This document shows positions 45,597 to 55,126 of a DNA stretch of 64,000 bases, piece by piece. Source of the DNA: an uncultured Collinsella sp. GTDB lineage: Bacteria; Actinomycetota; Coriobacteriia; Coriobacteriales; Coriobacteriaceae. Every line of letters starts with the position of its first letter. Position 1 is the first letter of the stretch. Below the pieces are notes generated by a model that saw only the letters and a program-made list of their open reading frames with translations, ran no database searches and was not told where the DNA came from. Location: assembly GCA_900541245.1 (NCBI GenBank), contig UQIS01000003.1, forward strand, positions 1 through 64,000. Direction: 5' to 3'. The translations under genes were made by a program, and so were the position numbers.

Positions 45597-45665
45597 CGGG
45601 GCACCCGTACGCGCCTACGCGAACCCGCGTAGGCGCGCCCCATTAAAACAACGGGCGCCCAACCC

Positions 45666-45700
45666 GGGGAGGGCCGACAGCATCGGCCCTCCCCTCTTTT
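45666..45700 (+). terminator. Intrinsic terminator after lipoprotein 1
   Basis: The stem GGGGAGGGCCGA/TCGGCCCTCCCC is followed by TCTTTT. A second perfect hairpin (GCGCCTACGCG/CGCGTAGGCGC, 45611-45636) lies just before it. Confidence 0.88.
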
Positions 45701-45746
45701 GCGCCCGAACATATTGCCACTTGTCGGCGCAAATCCTGCCCCCAGA

Positions 45747-45765
45747 ATGGGACACATGGCCCACC
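45747..45765 (+). promoter_or_regulatory. 19-bp motif shared by both lipoprotein upstream regions (copy 2)
   Basis: This is identical to 44781-44799 and lies 91 bp upstream of lipoprotein 2, against 216 bp for copy 1. The unequal distance argues against a ribosome-site role. Confidence 0.4.
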
Positions 45766-45837
45766 CGAATGAGCTGCTCACGCGTACAGTAAAGACAGGT
45801 AATCCATGGGCGGTTACAGATCGAGGAGGACACGACC

Positions 45838-46431
45838 ATGAAAAAGAAGGCCTTTGCGATTCTCACCCTCTGCATGAGTCTTTTTGCCGCGGTTGCCCTG
45901 GTGGGTTGCGGCGGAAGCGGCGGCGCTACCGGCAGTGGCGGTGGCGGCGGCGCAGAAAAGCCAGCCGTGGATATGAGGACCGACTTCATTTGGTTTAAGG
46001 TCGAGGTCCCCGAGGGCGTCGAGATCACCGACGTCGCAGGCGACACTGCCGACAGGGCCCAGTTTAAGTTCACCGAGAGCGAGCACGCCAGCGATCGCTT
46101 CATCCCCGTCTTCGATCCTGACAAGAACGCCGACGAGCTGTTCGACTACGAGGCAAAGTGGAATGCCAGCTTTGAGTGGACCGAGAATGACCCCGTCAAG
46201 TACAACGGCAAGACTTGGCGCAACGCTTCCTATACACACTCGGGCGGCGTAACGACCGAATACTTCACCGACGTTGACGGCGGCAGTGTGTATGTGCGTA
46301 TCGACAACGTCGAGGAGCACAAGGACGCCGTCGAGACCATGATGAAGTCTCTGGAATTTGCCGACGACATCGCCGAGGCCAAGACCGAGGCCATGGACGT
46401 CAAGCTCGACGATATCGAGATCAAGCGCTAA
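45838..46431 (+). CDS. Lipoprotein, paralog 2
   Basis: This 197-residue lipoprotein has the signal KKKAFAILTLCMSLFAAVALVGC and the same domain as paralog 1 (TDFIWFKVEVPEGVEITD, DRFIPVFDPD, KYNGKTWRNASY, a C-terminal KDAVETMMKSLEF). Recent tandem duplication followed by divergence is likely. GAGGAGG precedes the ATG at 45838. Location is the outer face of the cytoplasmic membrane; the ligand is unknown. Confidence 0.8.
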   Translation: MKKKAFAILTLCMSLFAAVALVGCGGSGGATGSGGGGGAEKPAVDMRTDFIWFKVEVPEGVEITDVAGDTADRAQFKFTESEHASDRFIPVFDPDKNADELFDYEAKWNASFEWTENDPVKYNGKTWRNASYTHSGGVTTEYFTDVDGGSVYVRIDNVEEHKDAVETMMKSLEFADDIAEAKTEAMDVKLDDIEIKR

Positions 46432-46502
46432 GCGACTGGCGAGCGCAACGGGAAACACGGTCGCAGTGCAAACAAGCGACGGTACCCCAGCGCTTCGTAC
46501 CC

Positions 46503-46535
46503 AGGGAGGGCCGGTAAACCGACCCTCCCTTTCTT
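46503..46535 (+). terminator. Intrinsic terminator after lipoprotein 2
   Basis: The stem AGGGAGGGCCGG pairs with CCGACCCTCCCT and is followed by TTCTT. The rest of 46432-46736 holds no gene; an AT-richer stretch just before 46737 probably carries the next promoter. Confidence 0.8.
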
Positions 46536-46736
46536 ATGCCTGTAGCCGACGAACGCGAGGATGCCGGACGCCGGAACCGCCCCAAATGTGGCAACAGTAC
46601 GAAAACGACAAACACCCCAACACGTCCGCCCACCGATTTATTGCGCCGCGCAGACAATTAAACCAGCATCTTTAAACATCTGGGCAGTATAGTGACCAAA
46701 ACTATCGCATAACCGCACTCTGCGAATGGAGAAGTT

Positions 46737-49226
46737 ATGACCGAACACCATGCCATCAGCCGCCGAGCGTTTACGCTGGGCCTAGGGCTTGCGGCGTTGT
46801 CACCACTTGCAAGCCTGCCCGAAACCGCAGCGCCGGGCATTCCCCTGCGAGCGGCATTTGCAGACAACACACCCGCACCGTCGGACAGCCTCCACAATTT
46901 CGTCATTCGCCTTCGCCCCGCGGGCTATTTTCGCACCGCGAGCGTCAACCAAGACGGCAACGTTCGCGGCAACGTCTGTCACCTGTTTAACGACGGCACG
47001 TCCAGCAAGCTCATCCTTGAGAACGTAACGACCAAGAATGACGATACAAACTGGTACGCCATCCGCACCTTGCTCAATTTTGAAGAGCATAAAAAGACAG
47101 GCTACAGCATTTGGTCGGTCGACGACGACTCGGACAAAGATGGAAAGGTCATCCACGTATGGGGCGGCGAGTATGACAACAAGCCCAGCCGCGCTTTTGC
47201 GTTCGAGCGTCAATCAAACGGAACCTACATCATCCGAGACCGCACGGTCGAGAAAGAAACCGAGAAAAAAGACATTAAGTACCTGGCAATAGAATCGAAC
47301 GGCAAAGACCAGGACAACAATAAGATCTGCCATAAGAGTAAGAGCATTCCGTGGGAGCTCGAACTTATCGGTTACGACATGAAAAAGAACGATGCCACGG
47401 TTAGCAGCCTCGACTGGATCACGTACAGCAGCTACGTCGACGGACCATGTTGGATGAAATACGTCGACGACAACAAGTTCCTCGACGAGCTGAGCATCCC
47501 GGGTACGCACGATTCGGGCACCTGCAGCGTGGACAACGACACTGAGCCCCAATCCTCGCAAGTAAAATGCCAGCAGGATTACATTCCCACGCAGTTGCTC
47601 GAAGGCATTCGCTATTTTGATATCCGGCTCGAAAAGGGCGATGACCCCGGCATCGACCACGGGATTTTCTACCTACTCAAAAAAGACGGGAACTATCTGC
47701 ATCTCTCCGATGTCATCGGGTACTTCAAAACGTTTTTGAACGAAAACCCGTCAGAAGCGCTCATCATGCTCGCATCGCGCGGCAACGATGAGGCTACCGA
47801 CGAAAGCATAACGACGGCCTTCGCCAAGGTTATGGCCGATAACCCCAACCTGTTCTACACGTCGAGCCACGTCCCCACGCTGGGCGAGGTGCGCGGAAAG
47901 ATCGTCCTGCTGCGTCGATTTGGGCTTGCCGGCAACAGCGTAAGCGGCCACACGTGGGGCCTCGACCTCACCCAATGGGATGACAAGATCAAGGCGCATT
48001 CCGGGCAGTCGATGTGTCTCGTCCAAGACGCGCGGGGATTTGAAGCCATAGGGGAAACGGGCAATGAAGAGCCCTATTGCACCAAGGTATATGCCCAGGA
48101 CAAGTACAAACTCACGGGAACCGACAAGCTCAGCTGGGTCGATAATGCGCTGAAGGAAACGACCGGGCGCACGTGCAACAAGGTGGACGTCGTGGACGAT
48201 GCCGGGGCCGAGGTGCAAGTCCAGGAGCGTTGCTGGTCTATCAACTACACCAGCTGCACGGGCTTGTCGCACGGAGGCAATCCTTTTACCTCGGCACGAG
48301 TAGTCAACGAGCATCTGTACAAGAGCCCGTACATCAATCCCAGCGGCACCGAGGATACAAAGTCAGATTACCTCAAGCACATTGGCATCATCGCATCCGA
48401 CTTTGTTGATGCGGCGCTGGCCCGGAGCATCTATCAGCGCAATTACAATTACGATACGAAGCACACGCAGTCGGCTTCGTGCTGCCTCCCGACCCGCATG
48501 CGCATGACGTACGGCGACTCGCTGAGCGATGCCTCGCTCCAGGATGGCAAGACCGTTGGCGAGGGCCATTTCCGCCTTGTCGACAGCAGCAACGTACTCA
48601 ACGTGGCGGCTTCGGGCCATGCGTTTACCATCGAATACGTGGATGTCGACGCCTTGGGCAACGAGACCGTTACGGGGCTGCAGGGCTCTGTGCCCATCGA
48701 TATCGATCCACGCGCGCTGACGCCCCATTTTGAGGGACTCGAAGGCCTTAAGGCCGGCGAAGACGTGCGCGCCAAGATTGCGGCATCACTCGAGGGCAAG
48801 CTCGAAACCGATGCCTGCACGGCCCAGCTCGAGTTTGTGCACGACGCGGACGGCGCTCCGGGCACGGCAATGGCCGAGGGCGAAACATTTGCCGCAGGAA
48901 CGTACTGGGTGCGCGTGAACGGTCTCTTGGGCGACGCGGCGCAGAACTACACGCTCGCCAGCGACGGAGCCGCAAGCTTTACCGTAGCGGCCTCGGGCAG
49001 TGCGGGCGGCACCGGCAGCGGCACGGGTTCCAACGCAGGCGGCGCCGACAAGAACGGCAAGAGCAACAAGAGAGACCAGGGCAAGAGCTCGGGCGGAAAG
49101 CTCGCCAACACGGGCGACGGCTCTGGCGTTGCCGCCGGGCTCGCTGCCGCCGCCGTGGCGACAACGGTCGCAGGTGCAGCAATGCTTGCCAGTGACCGCG
49201 ACAATACCGAGGACATTAACGAATAG
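46737..49226 (+). CDS. Tat-exported, sortase-type PI-PLC-like surface protein
   Basis: This 829-residue protein starts with a twin-arginine signal (SRRAFTLGLGLAALSPLASL). Residues ~52-215 resemble a ricin-type beta-trefoil. Residues ~235-560 form a phosphatidylinositol-specific phospholipase C X-like barrel. LDELSIPGTHDSGT carries the first catalytic His, YFDIRLEKG follows, and DHGIFYL carries the second. A ~150-residue beta region and a Gly/Lys spacer precede the C-terminus. That end has LANTG, a hydrophobic segment and a charged tail. LAxTG is the motif of class E sortases in high-G+C Gram-positives. It would cleave inositol phospholipids or GPI-like anchors at the cell surface. GGAG lies 5 nt before the ATG. 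Confidence 0.85.
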   Translation: MTEHHAISRRAFTLGLGLAALSPLASLPETAAPGIPLRAAFADNTPAPSDSLHNFVIRLRPAGYFRTASVNQDGNVRGNVCHLFNDGTSSKLILENVTTKNDDTNWYAIRTLLNFEEHKKTGYSIWSVDDDSDKDGKVIHVWGGEYDNKPSRAFAFERQSNGTYIIRDRTVEKETEKKDIKYLAIESNGKDQDNNKICHKSKSIPWELELIGYDMKKNDATVSSLDWITYSSYVDGPCWMKYVDDNKFLDELSIPGTHDSGTCSVDNDTEPQSSQVKCQQDYIPTQLLEGIRYFDIRLEKGDDPGIDHGIFYLLKKDGNYLHLSDVIGYFKTFLNENPSEALIMLASRGNDEATDESITTAFAKVMADNPNLFYTSSHVPTLGEVRGKIVLLRRFGLAGNSVSGHTWGLDLTQWDDKIKAHSGQSMCLVQDARGFEAIGETGNEEPYCTKVYAQDKYKLTGTDKLSWVDNALKETTGRTCNKVDVVDDAGAEVQVQERCWSINYTSCTGLSHGGNPFTSARVVNEHLYKSPYINPSGTEDTKSDYLKHIGIIASDFVDAALARSIYQRNYNYDTKHTQSASCCLPTRMRMTYGDSLSDASLQDGKTVGEGHFRLVDSSNVLNVAASGHAFTIEYVDVDALGNETVTGLQGSVPIDIDPRALTPHFEGLEGLKAGEDVRAKIAASLEGKLETDACTAQLEFVHDADGAPGTAMAEGETFAAGTYWVRVNGLLGDAAQNYTLASDGAASFTVAASGSAGGTGSGTGSNAGGADKNGKSNKRDQGKSSGGKLANTGDGSGVAAGLAAAAVATTVAGAAMLASDRDNTEDINE

Positions 49227-49256
49227 GCAAGCCAGTCTTTTGGGCGCATTAACTCA

Positions 49257-49294
49257 ATCGGGGCGCAGAATACCGTTCTGCGCCCCGATTTTTA
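49257..49294. terminator. Terminator after the PI-PLC-like gene
   Basis: A perfect 14-bp stem ATCGGGGCGCAGAA/TTCTGCGCCCCGAT is followed by TTTTT on the plus strand. It lies between convergent genes. Confidence 0.88.
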
Positions 49295-49318
49295 CCTTGG
49301 CCCGAACGCCGCTATCGG

Positions 49319-49588
49319 CTACATCACCATGTTCAGCGCTTTCACAAATTCCTGGGCCTTCGCACGGCTACTCAGGCTAAAGACGCAAGCGGTCAACAGC
49401 CTGTTACGCAGGAAAACGTCGCGACCCTTGATCCTGTTGACCCCCGTGATGTCCTTAAGGTAGACAATCTCGGTGTGCCTGCCGCCAAAAGTGCCCTTCT
49501 TGAGCACCTCGATACGATTGGGGTAGATCTTAACGTCTTTAAACCTACCCGAACCTTTGTCCTGGAATAGCAGCGTGTTGTTGTCCAT
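49319..49588 (-). CDS. Small bacterial PH-like domain protein
   Basis: This 89-residue protein consists of alternating strands and a C-terminal helix (SSRAKAQEFVKALNMV), with VKIYPNRIEVLKKG and YLKDITGVNRIKGRDVF. This pattern resembles DUF4429-like bacterial PH domains. No membrane segment is visible. The ATG at 49588 follows GGGAG at ~9 nt; an upstream GTG at 49633 is possible. Function unknown. Confidence 0.6.
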   Translation of the reverse strand: MDNNTLLFQDKGSGRFKDVKIYPNRIEVLKKGTFGGRHTEIVYLKDITGVNRIKGRDVFLRNRLLTACVFSLSSRAKAQEFVKALNMVM

Positions 49589-49756
49589 ACGCGTCACTCC
49601 CGTGGGGTTCGCTAAAACTGTCTCTATTGCCACATTTTAGTCACCGCAAGGCTCCCATGCGAAGGTGTCAGACAGCACAGCAATTCGTGTCCGCGCGAGG
49701 CTTTAAACTAGATGCGATAAAGATGCATTCCACAAGAGGAAAGTGGGGCGACAGTG

Positions 49757-50806
49757 ATGGGCGAACTGGTAAACCGTGGAGAATCGGCAATCGTGCCCGA
49801 AGGTTTTTACAAGCAGGTTTCCTCGATTCTCAACGCCGCTCGCGACAAGGCCTATACCGCCGTTAACTTTGCGATGGTTGAGGCGTATTGGGAGATCGGC
49901 AAGGGCATAGTTGATGAGCAGGGCGGAGAGAAGCGCGCCAAGTATGGAGAGGCGCTGCTCAAGGCCCTCGCAATCAGACTTACCAAGGATTTTGGTAAAG
50001 GTTTTGAAGCAAGAGAGCTGCGCAAAATGCGTCAGTTCTATCTTGCATTTCCAATTCGGGACTCACTGCGTCCCGAATTGAGCTGGACACATTACCGCAG
50101 GTTAATACGCATTCCTGACCCCGAAGCTCGCACCTGGCACATGAACGAATGCGCCGACTCTCGCTGGAGCACGCGCCAGCTCGAACGCCAGATCAACACC
50201 ATGTTCCGCGAGCGCCTACTTGCCAGCAAAGACAAGGAGGCTGTCACCCAAGAAATCCAAAAGAGCGCCCCAGCTCGTCGCCCCGAGGATATCATCCGCG
50301 ATCCATATGTACTGGAGTTTTTAGGTTTCTCGGACGATACTGCGTTTCGCGAGAGCGATCTAGAGCAGGCGCTCATCACACATCTTCAGAAGTTCCTGCT
50401 GGAGCTTGGCCGTGGCTTCGCTTTCGAGGCGCGCCAAAAGCGCATCACCTTTGATGGGCGCCATTTCTATATTGACCTTGTTTTTTACAACTATCTGATG
50501 CGCTGCTTCGTGCTCATCGACCTTAAGACCGATGACCTTACGCATCAGGACCTGGGCCAGATGCAAATGTATGTGAACTACTACACGCGTGAGCTCATGA
50601 ACGAAGGCGACAATCCGCCCATAGGCATCGTGCTCTGCGTGGACAAAAGCGATTCAATCGTCGAGTACACGCTGCCCGAAGACAACGACCAAGTGTTTGC
50701 CGCCAAATACCTGCCGTATCTTCCAAGCAAGGAAGAGCTGGCGCGCGAGCTGAGTGCCGAGTACCGCGCCATCAACGAAGCGACTAATGGCGAAGTGCAA
50801 GGATAG
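49757..50806 (+). CDS. DUF1016 (YhcG-type) PD-(D/E)XK nuclease-family protein
   Basis: This 349-residue protein has an N-terminal DUF1016 helical region (ARDKAYTAVNFAMVEAYWEIGKGIVDEQ, GKGFEARELRKMRQFYLAF) and a C-terminal nuclease core. The core runs FEARQKRITFDGRHFYIDLVFYN, then RCFVLIDLKTDDLTHQDLGQMQMYVNYY; Asp in YIDLVFY and the D-L-K motif fit PD-(D/E)XK chemistry. Such proteins are often linked to mobile or defence DNA; no partner lies next to it. The start is ATG at 49757 (a GTG codon directly before it is in frame). Confidence 0.88.
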   Translation: MGELVNRGESAIVPEGFYKQVSSILNAARDKAYTAVNFAMVEAYWEIGKGIVDEQGGEKRAKYGEALLKALAIRLTKDFGKGFEARELRKMRQFYLAFPIRDSLRPELSWTHYRRLIRIPDPEARTWHMNECADSRWSTRQLERQINTMFRERLLASKDKEAVTQEIQKSAPARRPEDIIRDPYVLEFLGFSDDTAFRESDLEQALITHLQKFLLELGRGFAFEARQKRITFDGRHFYIDLVFYNYLMRCFVLIDLKTDDLTHQDLGQMQMYVNYYTRELMNEGDNPPIGIVLCVDKSDSIVEYTLPEDNDQVFAAKYLPYLPSKEELARELSAEYRAINEATNGEVQG

Positions 50807-51201
50807 CAGCACGTTGCGACCGAAACCACCGCAGCCGTCGCAGGCGCACCCGCGGTTGAGGCGCACGCTACAAAACAATACCGGTCATGGACGCCGGCAA
50901 CGACATTCTAGCCGTGGCTGGCGAGCGTGACCTGACAGGCAAAGACGCGGCCTTCGTCTGATGTGGGCCCATTGGCTGCCACAGAAAAGGACCGGTTGCA
51001 GCCGGCCCTCAAGACACTTGCACCTGCGTTGCCCGCGCTTCCGAAGTGTGACTAACTGAGGAGCGGGTTCCGTGGCACAACCTGATCTTGCCCAGCGAGG
51101 CGGCCCTTTTGCAGCCGGTCCACCGTTTATTTACATCTACCCCCTGCCAAACTACCGGATGGCAGCCCCCATGCCTGCGAGCCGTCCCGTGCTGCGCTTC
51201 C
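50807..51201. other. Intergenic region without a supported gene
   Basis: About 395 bp separate the convergent DUF1016 and zinc-ribbon genes. It is GC-rich and has a short inverted repeat (CCGGTTGCAGCCGG, 50991-51004). I find no ribosome site, tRNA or terminator. It could hold gene debris. Confidence 0.5.
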
Positions 51202-52539
51202 CTACTTCCCAAAGATCGCAGCGAGCAAGCCCTTACGTTTGGGCTTTTCTTCTCGGTAGGAACCCTCGGCAACCGCTGCAACCTGGCGCGGTTGCTCGCC
51301 GCCTCCACGGCGCACGATCTGGTACAGAAACGGCGACTTAACGTATTTGACCTCGATGGGCGTGGCATGCACGGTGCTCTCACCGGACAGATGCAGGCTC
51401 GGATTGAGCGGCGCCACGACGTGCGTTTCGCGCTTGTCACTAAACACCACCGCGGCCGCGCGGCCCGTCTGTCCGTTTACGGCAATGCGCACCTGCTCGC
51501 CATCGCGGCTGTCCGTCGCCGGACGATCGACAAAGTAGACCGGCACCATCACCAGGCCATCCTTATGCTTGCGGGCCTTGCGCGCCCAGGTTCGGATGCT
51601 CTTTTTATTGAGCCCCAGTACGGCCTCGGCATCGTTGCCCGCAACGTCGAGCGCCAACTTATCAATGACCACCTGGTCCTTGGTAGATGCATCGACGGAG
51701 ACGACGCGGAAGTCGCCTTCCTGCATGGCGGGATCGAACGGACCGACCTTGGCAAAGTCCCACGGCTCCAAAATGCCCATGAGGCGAACGTCCAGGTAGT
51801 TTGCCCTGGGGTATGCCCAGTCGAGCACCTCGTAGTACACCAGGGTTTCCTTGCTCAGGCCCTTGCCCGGGAAGCTCGCCATCATGCGCAGGTCCGCCAG
51901 CGCCATGGGGAAGTAGAAGAGCATCATGTCGTTTTGGATCGCATCTTCCACGTCGTGCTCGGCAAAGGCGTCGGGGTACTGACGCACCAGCTGCAGCGCG
52001 TTGGCACGCGCCTGCTGCGGCGAGATTTCGCAGGGAATACCCTGCTCAGGTACATACTCCGCACCCACGCCCATGGTCAGGCGCTTGCTAAACGTCCCCG
52101 GCTTGAGCAGGTCGGCAATGCCGATCTTGTTGCCGCAGGACGGGCACTCAAACACGCGCTGGGTCGACTCGCCCTCAAAGGACGCACCACAGAAGGGGCA
52201 AGGAATGCTCACATGCGTGGCCTCTTGGAACTCCTGCGCCGTGCCGCGATCCTCCCACAGCAGATGTTCCAGGACCGACTGATTGCGCCAGTGCGAATTG
52301 AAGAAATACCAGTCCGGGTCCTCCGGGCGCTCGAGTTGCGACACATGCGTGAGCTTGAGCAGTCCATCCACCACCGTCAGCGGCGTATGGCGAATGCCCA
52401 GGGCGCTCTTGGGCTCCCCCGCATCAGCCTGCCACGGAATGACCGCACCGCAATAGGCGCACTCAAAGCTACGCTTAGCCTGGTGCGAGTACATAGGGCC
52501 GCCGCAGTTTTGACATTTAATGGCAAACATCTCGTCCAT
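51202..52539 (-). CDS. Protein with two zinc ribbons, unknown function
   Basis: This 445-residue soluble protein has two CxxC...CxxC zinc ribbons, CQNCGG/CAYCGA at residues ~8-30 and CPFCGA/CPSCGN at ~115-140, resembling TFIIB-type ribbons. The following ~250 residues, with YYEVLDWAYPRANYLDVRLMG, are beta-rich and not recognised. The tail is basic (REEKPKRKGLLAAIFGK). The ATG at 52539 follows AAAGGAGGACGTTTCC, 17 codons inside the longest frame. It may bind nucleic acid or act in protein assembly. Confidence 0.7.
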   Translation of the reverse strand: MDEMFAIKCQNCGGPMYSHQAKRSFECAYCGAVIPWQADAGEPKSALGIRHTPLTVVDGLLKLTHVSQLERPEDPDWYFFNSHWRNQSVLEHLLWEDRGTAQEFQEATHVSIPCPFCGASFEGESTQRVFECPSCGNKIGIADLLKPGTFSKRLTMGVGAEYVPEQGIPCEISPQQARANALQLVRQYPDAFAEHDVEDAIQNDMMLFYFPMALADLRMMASFPGKGLSKETLVYYEVLDWAYPRANYLDVRLMGILEPWDFAKVGPFDPAMQEGDFRVVSVDASTKDQVVIDKLALDVAGNDAEAVLGLNKKSIRTWARKARKHKDGLVMVPVYFVDRPATDSRDGEQVRIAVNGQTGRAAAVVFSDKRETHVVAPLNPSLHLSGESTVHATPIEVKYVKSPFLYQIVRRGGGEQPRQVAAVAEGSYREEKPKRKGLLAAIFGK

Positions 52540-52757
52540 GGAAACGTCCTCCTTTGCACAGGGGCTGTCGACATTAAGTATGTCGAGCAAACAGGCACAT
52601 GCCCATACCCATGTGGCCCAAAATGGACCACCCAGGCAGACGAGAAGGCTCGCTCGTTAGCACCGGCAGACTATTGCTGCATTTTCTGAGCATCGGCGCA
52701 CGGCGCCCCTGCGCGAGCTACACTATCCCCTTAAACATGATTGTGAGGACGACCGCT

Positions 52758-53939
52758 ATGCTATTTGTAAATCGGCTGGTACATACGCTTGTTCCCGGCA
52801 GCGAGAGCGAGCCGGTCGATGCATCTTACCGCACCAACGCGGGCTTTTCCGCAAGTCTCGTCTGCATTGGCCTCAACATCACCCTGTGCCTGGCCAAGGG
52901 CATCGCGGGCCTGCTCGCCGGCTCCGTCTCCCTCATCGCCGACGCTTTCAACAACCTCTCCGATGCCTCGAGCAACATCGTGAGTCTGCTCGGGTTCCGC
53001 CTTGCCAGCCGCCCGGCAGATGAGGGCCACCCTTACGGCCACGGCCGCTACGAGTATCTGGCCGGTCTGTTTGTCGCCGTCCTGGTTTGCGCCGTCGGAA
53101 TCAACCTGATCCTCGAGTCGATCACCAAGATCATCAAGCCCTCGCCCACCGTGTATTCGGCGCTCTCCATGGCTGCCCTTGTTCTGTCCATGCTCGTCAA
53201 ATTCTGGATGGCCGCGTTCAACCGCGCACTGGGTAACCGCATCGATTCCGAGACGCTAATTGCCACGGCGCAGGACTCCAAAAACGATGTCATCACCTCG
53301 GGCTCAGTCTTGGTGGCGGCGCTTATTTCGCAGACGACCGGCTTTGACCTCGATGGCTGGGCAGGCCTGGGTGTGGGCATCTTCATCTGCATCAGCGGCA
53401 TGGGCCTAGTGCGCGACGCCATCAGCCCGTTGCTGGGGCAAGCGCCCGACCCCAAGCTCGTCCAGGCAATCCGCGACAAGATCATGTCCTATCCACAGGT
53501 CTTGGGCACACACGACCTGATGGTGCACGACTACGGCCCCGGTCGTCAGTTTGCCAGCGCCCACGTGGAGATGCCTGGCGAGGGCGACGCATTTGAGCAC
53601 CACGAGATTCTGGACACCATCGAGCACGACATCAAGCGCCAGATGGGCATCGATATCACGCTGCACTGCGACCCCATCGCGACAACCGGCGACGACCTGC
53701 GCGGCTGGGTCAAGCGCGGCGTCATGCAGATCGATCCCGCGCTCTCCATCCACGACCTGCACGAGCACGACGGGTTCGTTTCGTTTGACCTTGTGCGTCC
53801 CGACGGCTTTGACATATCCGACGAGGAGCTGCTGGAGCTCGTCACGCGCATCGTGCACGAGCGCCGGCCCGACGTCTCATGCGTCGTCACGTTTGATTCG
53901 GGCTTTAGCTCGCCCGACCGTCCAGCAGAGCAGCTGTAG
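52758..53939 (+). CDS. Cation diffusion facilitator (CDF) transporter
   Basis: This 393-residue membrane protein exports divalent cations. Six segments precede a cytoplasmic domain. Metal-site marks are LIADAFNNLSDASSN, HPYGHGRYEYLAG and AQDSKNDVITS. The cytoplasmic domain (~residues 215-390) is longer than in E. coli FieF and seems to continue with a second ferredoxin-like unit. The ATG at 52758 follows GAGGACGACCGCT; the ATG at 52737 has no ribosome site. The metal (Zn, Mn or Fe) is not predictable. Confidence 0.88.
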   Translation: MLFVNRLVHTLVPGSESEPVDASYRTNAGFSASLVCIGLNITLCLAKGIAGLLAGSVSLIADAFNNLSDASSNIVSLLGFRLASRPADEGHPYGHGRYEYLAGLFVAVLVCAVGINLILESITKIIKPSPTVYSALSMAALVLSMLVKFWMAAFNRALGNRIDSETLIATAQDSKNDVITSGSVLVAALISQTTGFDLDGWAGLGVGIFICISGMGLVRDAISPLLGQAPDPKLVQAIRDKIMSYPQVLGTHDLMVHDYGPGRQFASAHVEMPGEGDAFEHHEILDTIEHDIKRQMGIDITLHCDPIATTGDDLRGWVKRGVMQIDPALSIHDLHEHDGFVSFDLVRPDGFDISDEELLELVTRIVHERRPDVSCVVTFDSGFSSPDRPAEQL

Positions 53940-53957
53940 CCCCGCTCCGCTCGTCCG

Positions 53958-54947
53958 CTAGTTTCCCTGCGCGCCCGAGATGCCGTTTTGCAGGGCGTTC
54001 CAGGCATCCGTCGCCATGCCGCCCAAGTTCTGCGCGGTATCGCCCAGGTTTTGTGCTGTGTCGCCCAGCTCTTGCGCCTTGTCTCCCAACTCCTGTGCCT
54101 TGTTGCTCAAGTCCTCCAGCGTATTGGAGCTCGAGCTGTCGGTACCGCTTTGGCCGTCGAACGAGTTGCCCGAGCTGTTCTTGTGCGTGAGTTGAATTTC
54201 GAGGTTGCCGTTGTCGTTATAGTAGGCAGAAGTAACGACCCAGTTGGCATCGACGACGGGCGTTGAGCCATCATCAGTCAGGACCACGGCATTCGAAAGA
54301 TCGGCGCCGCGCGACTTGAGGATCTTCTTGGCGTTGGACCAGTACTGCCCCGGGATATCGCTCAAATCGACGGTGCCAGACGAGGCGGACTCGGTTTGCT
54401 CGGCAGCGGTATCGGCCGTTGAGCTTCCTCGCTTGTTGAGCATGCCCGACACGATGGCAAACACAACCGACAGCGCAAAGAAGATCGCCAGTACGATGAG
54501 GATCTTCTTGATCACGCTCGACGAACGCGACGGCTTCTTCTCCTCGTCCTCGCCATATTGCGGAATCGACTTGGGGTACTCGCGATACGGCTCGCGCAAC
54601 TCGTAGCGAGGCTGCGCCGTGCGAGGCATATACGTCGTCTGCTGAGGCTGCGGAATGGGATTTTGCGGCAGGTCATCATAGGGATTCGGCGTCGAGGCAG
54701 CATAAGAATCCTGCGGCGCGTAATCAAACGGATCCGGAGCTGCGTTGCCATAGGGGCCTTGCGAAGATGCAGCGTAAGAATCCTGCGCCGTGTCGCCATA
54801 GCCCATAACCCGGGTGGGCTCGGCAGAAGGCTGCGTCGCGGCGGGGTCGGTATAACCGGGGTTGGGAACAACGCGGGTCGCATCGGCGCTATCGCTAGCC
54901 TGCGCGGAACCGTAGCCGCCCATCACGGTTGTCTTGTCCTGATCCAT
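53958..54947 (-). CDS. Single-pass membrane protein with disordered N-terminus
   Basis: I do not recognise this 329-residue protein. The first ~140 residues are rich in Pro, Gln, Tyr, Ala and Asp and lack structure. A membrane segment (ILIVLAIFFALSVVFAIVSGM) follows. The outer part has an SDIPGQYWSNAKKILKSRGAD segment and NWVVTSAYYNDNGNLEIQL, similar in style to PASTA-like extracellular modules. Four tandem 7-residue units (KAQELGD, KAQELGD, TAQNLGD, TAQNLGG) lie near the C-terminus. N-in topology is expected. Bases 54948-55065 hold no gene. Confidence 0.7.
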   Translation of the reverse strand: MDQDKTTVMGGYGSAQASDSADATRVVPNPGYTDPAATQPSAEPTRVMGYGDTAQDSYAASSQGPYGNAAPDPFDYAPQDSYAASTPNPYDDLPQNPIPQPQQTTYMPRTAQPRYELREPYREYPKSIPQYGEDEEKKPSRSSSVIKKILIVLAIFFALSVVFAIVSGMLNKRGSSTADTAAEQTESASSGTVDLSDIPGQYWSNAKKILKSRGADLSNAVVLTDDGSTPVVDANWVVTSAYYNDNGNLEIQLTHKNSSGNSFDGQSGTDSSSSNTLEDLSNKAQELGDKAQELGDTAQNLGDTAQNLGGMATDAWNALQNGISGAQGN

Positions 54948-55065
54948 GCAACGATTCCTTTCCGTCGCGCGTGAGCCTCAAGTTATCCATGCATTCTACC
55001 CGCGCAAAAGCCTATGATGGGCAGAGTCCGTCGGTATCTACAAGACATGCGCGGGCCTAAGGATC

Positions 55066-55101
55066 AAAAAGCCCCGCCGTGCCTTGTGGGCGCGGCGGGG
55101 C
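55066..55101 (-). terminator. Intrinsic terminator of fhs
   Basis: On the minus strand GCCCCGCC and GGCGGGGC pair (55094-55101 with 55071-55078) and are followed by TTTTT. Confidence 0.85.
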
Positions 55102-55126
55102 GGGCTAGCAGCTATGGACAGCAGGC

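Noticed and set aside
45611..45636. Hairpin after lipoprotein 1 as an attachment site
   Set aside because: A terminator follows directly and no integrase or repeat partner exists; it is likely part of the transcript end.
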